DNA from: Fratercula arctica
Taxonomy: Eukaryota > Chordata > Aves > Charadriiformes > Alcidae
DNA length: 64,000 bases
Reading direction: 5' to 3'
Assembly (NCBI GenBank): GCA_947846985.1
Contig: CANTUZ010000001.1
Span: 70,263,521-70,327,520, forward strand
In this document: piece by piece, positions 63,501 to 64,000 of the stretch
How the letters are laid out: the number at the start of each line of letters is the position of its first letter
Position numbering within the stretch: position 1 is the first letter of the stretch
Made by a program: the position numbers and the translations under genes
The notes under the pieces: model-generated
Seen by the model: the letters and a program-made list of their open reading frames with translations, nothing else
Told to the model about the DNA's origin: nothing
Databases searched by the model: none

Positions 63501-64000
63501 CTAACAGCTCCTCACAGCAGATGAGCTCAGCTCCTCTCCTGCTGTCCCCGACCATGCAAGAACGGCACGATTACAGAAAGGGGTTTATTCAGGGAAAGGA
63601 GAAAGAAAAAAGGGCTCCCCACACCCTTCAGGATGCTGGCAAGCATCACTCGTCTGACAAGCAGAGAAAATGGGGGAGTGAAGGGGGCTTCAGATGTTAC
63701 ACCTCATCTCTATTCTCCTCAGGCTCAAGAGGGGGAGGAGAGGATGGCTGCCTGCAGAAGGTTCGTTGTCCCTCATGCCCCTCACCTACTTGGCGCTGGC
63801 AAAAATGAGAGTTTTGGGTGGGTGGCTGGAGCTCAGGGGAGAACCTCGCCCCTTGCTGCTGTGCTGCAGCGTGCCCCTCACCTCCCCCCCCCCAATATTC
63901 AGTGTTTTCTCATCAGTGAGAAGCAGGTAGGGAGCTGGGCAGCAGCAGAGCTTCCTCCTGGAGCTGTGTGCTGTCAGAGGGCTTCTTAGTGCAGCAACCT

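Larger units (their letters stand above)
44810..64000 (+). other. AFF3: AFF3 intron after first coding exon, runs off the window
   Basis: The intron opens with GTGAGT at 44810. No acceptor followed by a recognisable continuation of AFF3 (expected to begin with a Val-Tyr-Glu-Pro-like stretch) was found up to the window edge, which agrees with the very long 5' introns of this gene in other vertebrates. The first kilobase is still CpG-island sequence. The remainder is AT-rich with simple repeats, old repeat relics and possible regulatory blocks, listed separately. All open frames in it are short and unrecognisable. Confidence 0.75.
45978..64000. other. intronic sequence of AFF3 without recognised exons
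   Basis: Aside from the listed repeats and candidate regulatory blocks, this is ordinary AT-rich intron. A second texture-based candidate block lies at about 46190-46420. A poly-C run occurs at about 63883-63892. No nested gene was recognised on either strand. Confidence 0.55.

Noticed and set aside
1..64000. CRISPR arrays, bacterial operons or endogenous retroviral genes
   Set aside because: No regularly spaced repeats, ribosome-binding-site-linked gene strings, LTR pairs or recognisable gag, pol or env frames were seen.

Overview
The window looks like avian nuclear DNA. Two CR1 LINE 3' ends carry the bird-type terminal repeat (TCTATGA or TCTGTGA units), at 13791-14236 (minus strand) and 27560-27744 (plus strand). 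Most of the sequence is AT-rich and CpG-poor, with microsatellites, A/T tracts and old repeat relics. One strong CpG island lies at about 44150-45860. There is no bacterial, phage or CRISPR content. The species cannot be fixed from the sequence.

The only coding segment I can support is the first coding exon of AFF3 (LAF4, AF4/FMR2 family) at 44757-44809 on the plus strand. It opens with a near-ideal Kozak start, encodes MDSFDLALLQEWDLDSL plus a split codon, and ends at a CTG|GTGAGT splice donor. The gene runs to the right, so 44810-64000 is the start of a long first coding intron. I found no second AFF3 exon in the window. The leader holds a short Arg-rich upstream ORF, a CGG tract running into a 22-G run, and an AT-rich block inside the CpG island. 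An irregular GC-rich repeat sits just inside the intron.

The left side, 1 to about 44150, is non-coding: AFF3 upstream flank, or possibly introns of unrecognised upstream leader exons. It contains the two CR1 copies, an old amniote CR1/L3-type tail (40187-40266), two diverged 5S-rRNA-derived elements (20211-20325 and 39657-39770), tRNA-promoter-like SINE relics (31775-31850 and 36320-36395) and copies of an old unnamed repeat with a GAAGTCAATGG-like core. A perfect 27-bp inverted repeat with a 3-nt spacer lies at 38249-38305.

The right side (45900-64000) is intron with simple repeats, two more copies of the old repeat, a weak tRNA-like relic and TAAT-rich blocks that could be enhancers. The best leads are the CGG/G tract next to the AFF3 start, because human AFF3 carries the CGG repeat of fragile site FRA2A; the 27-bp palindrome; the 5S-derived element at 39657; and the uORF. 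I found no convincing new multi-gene system.
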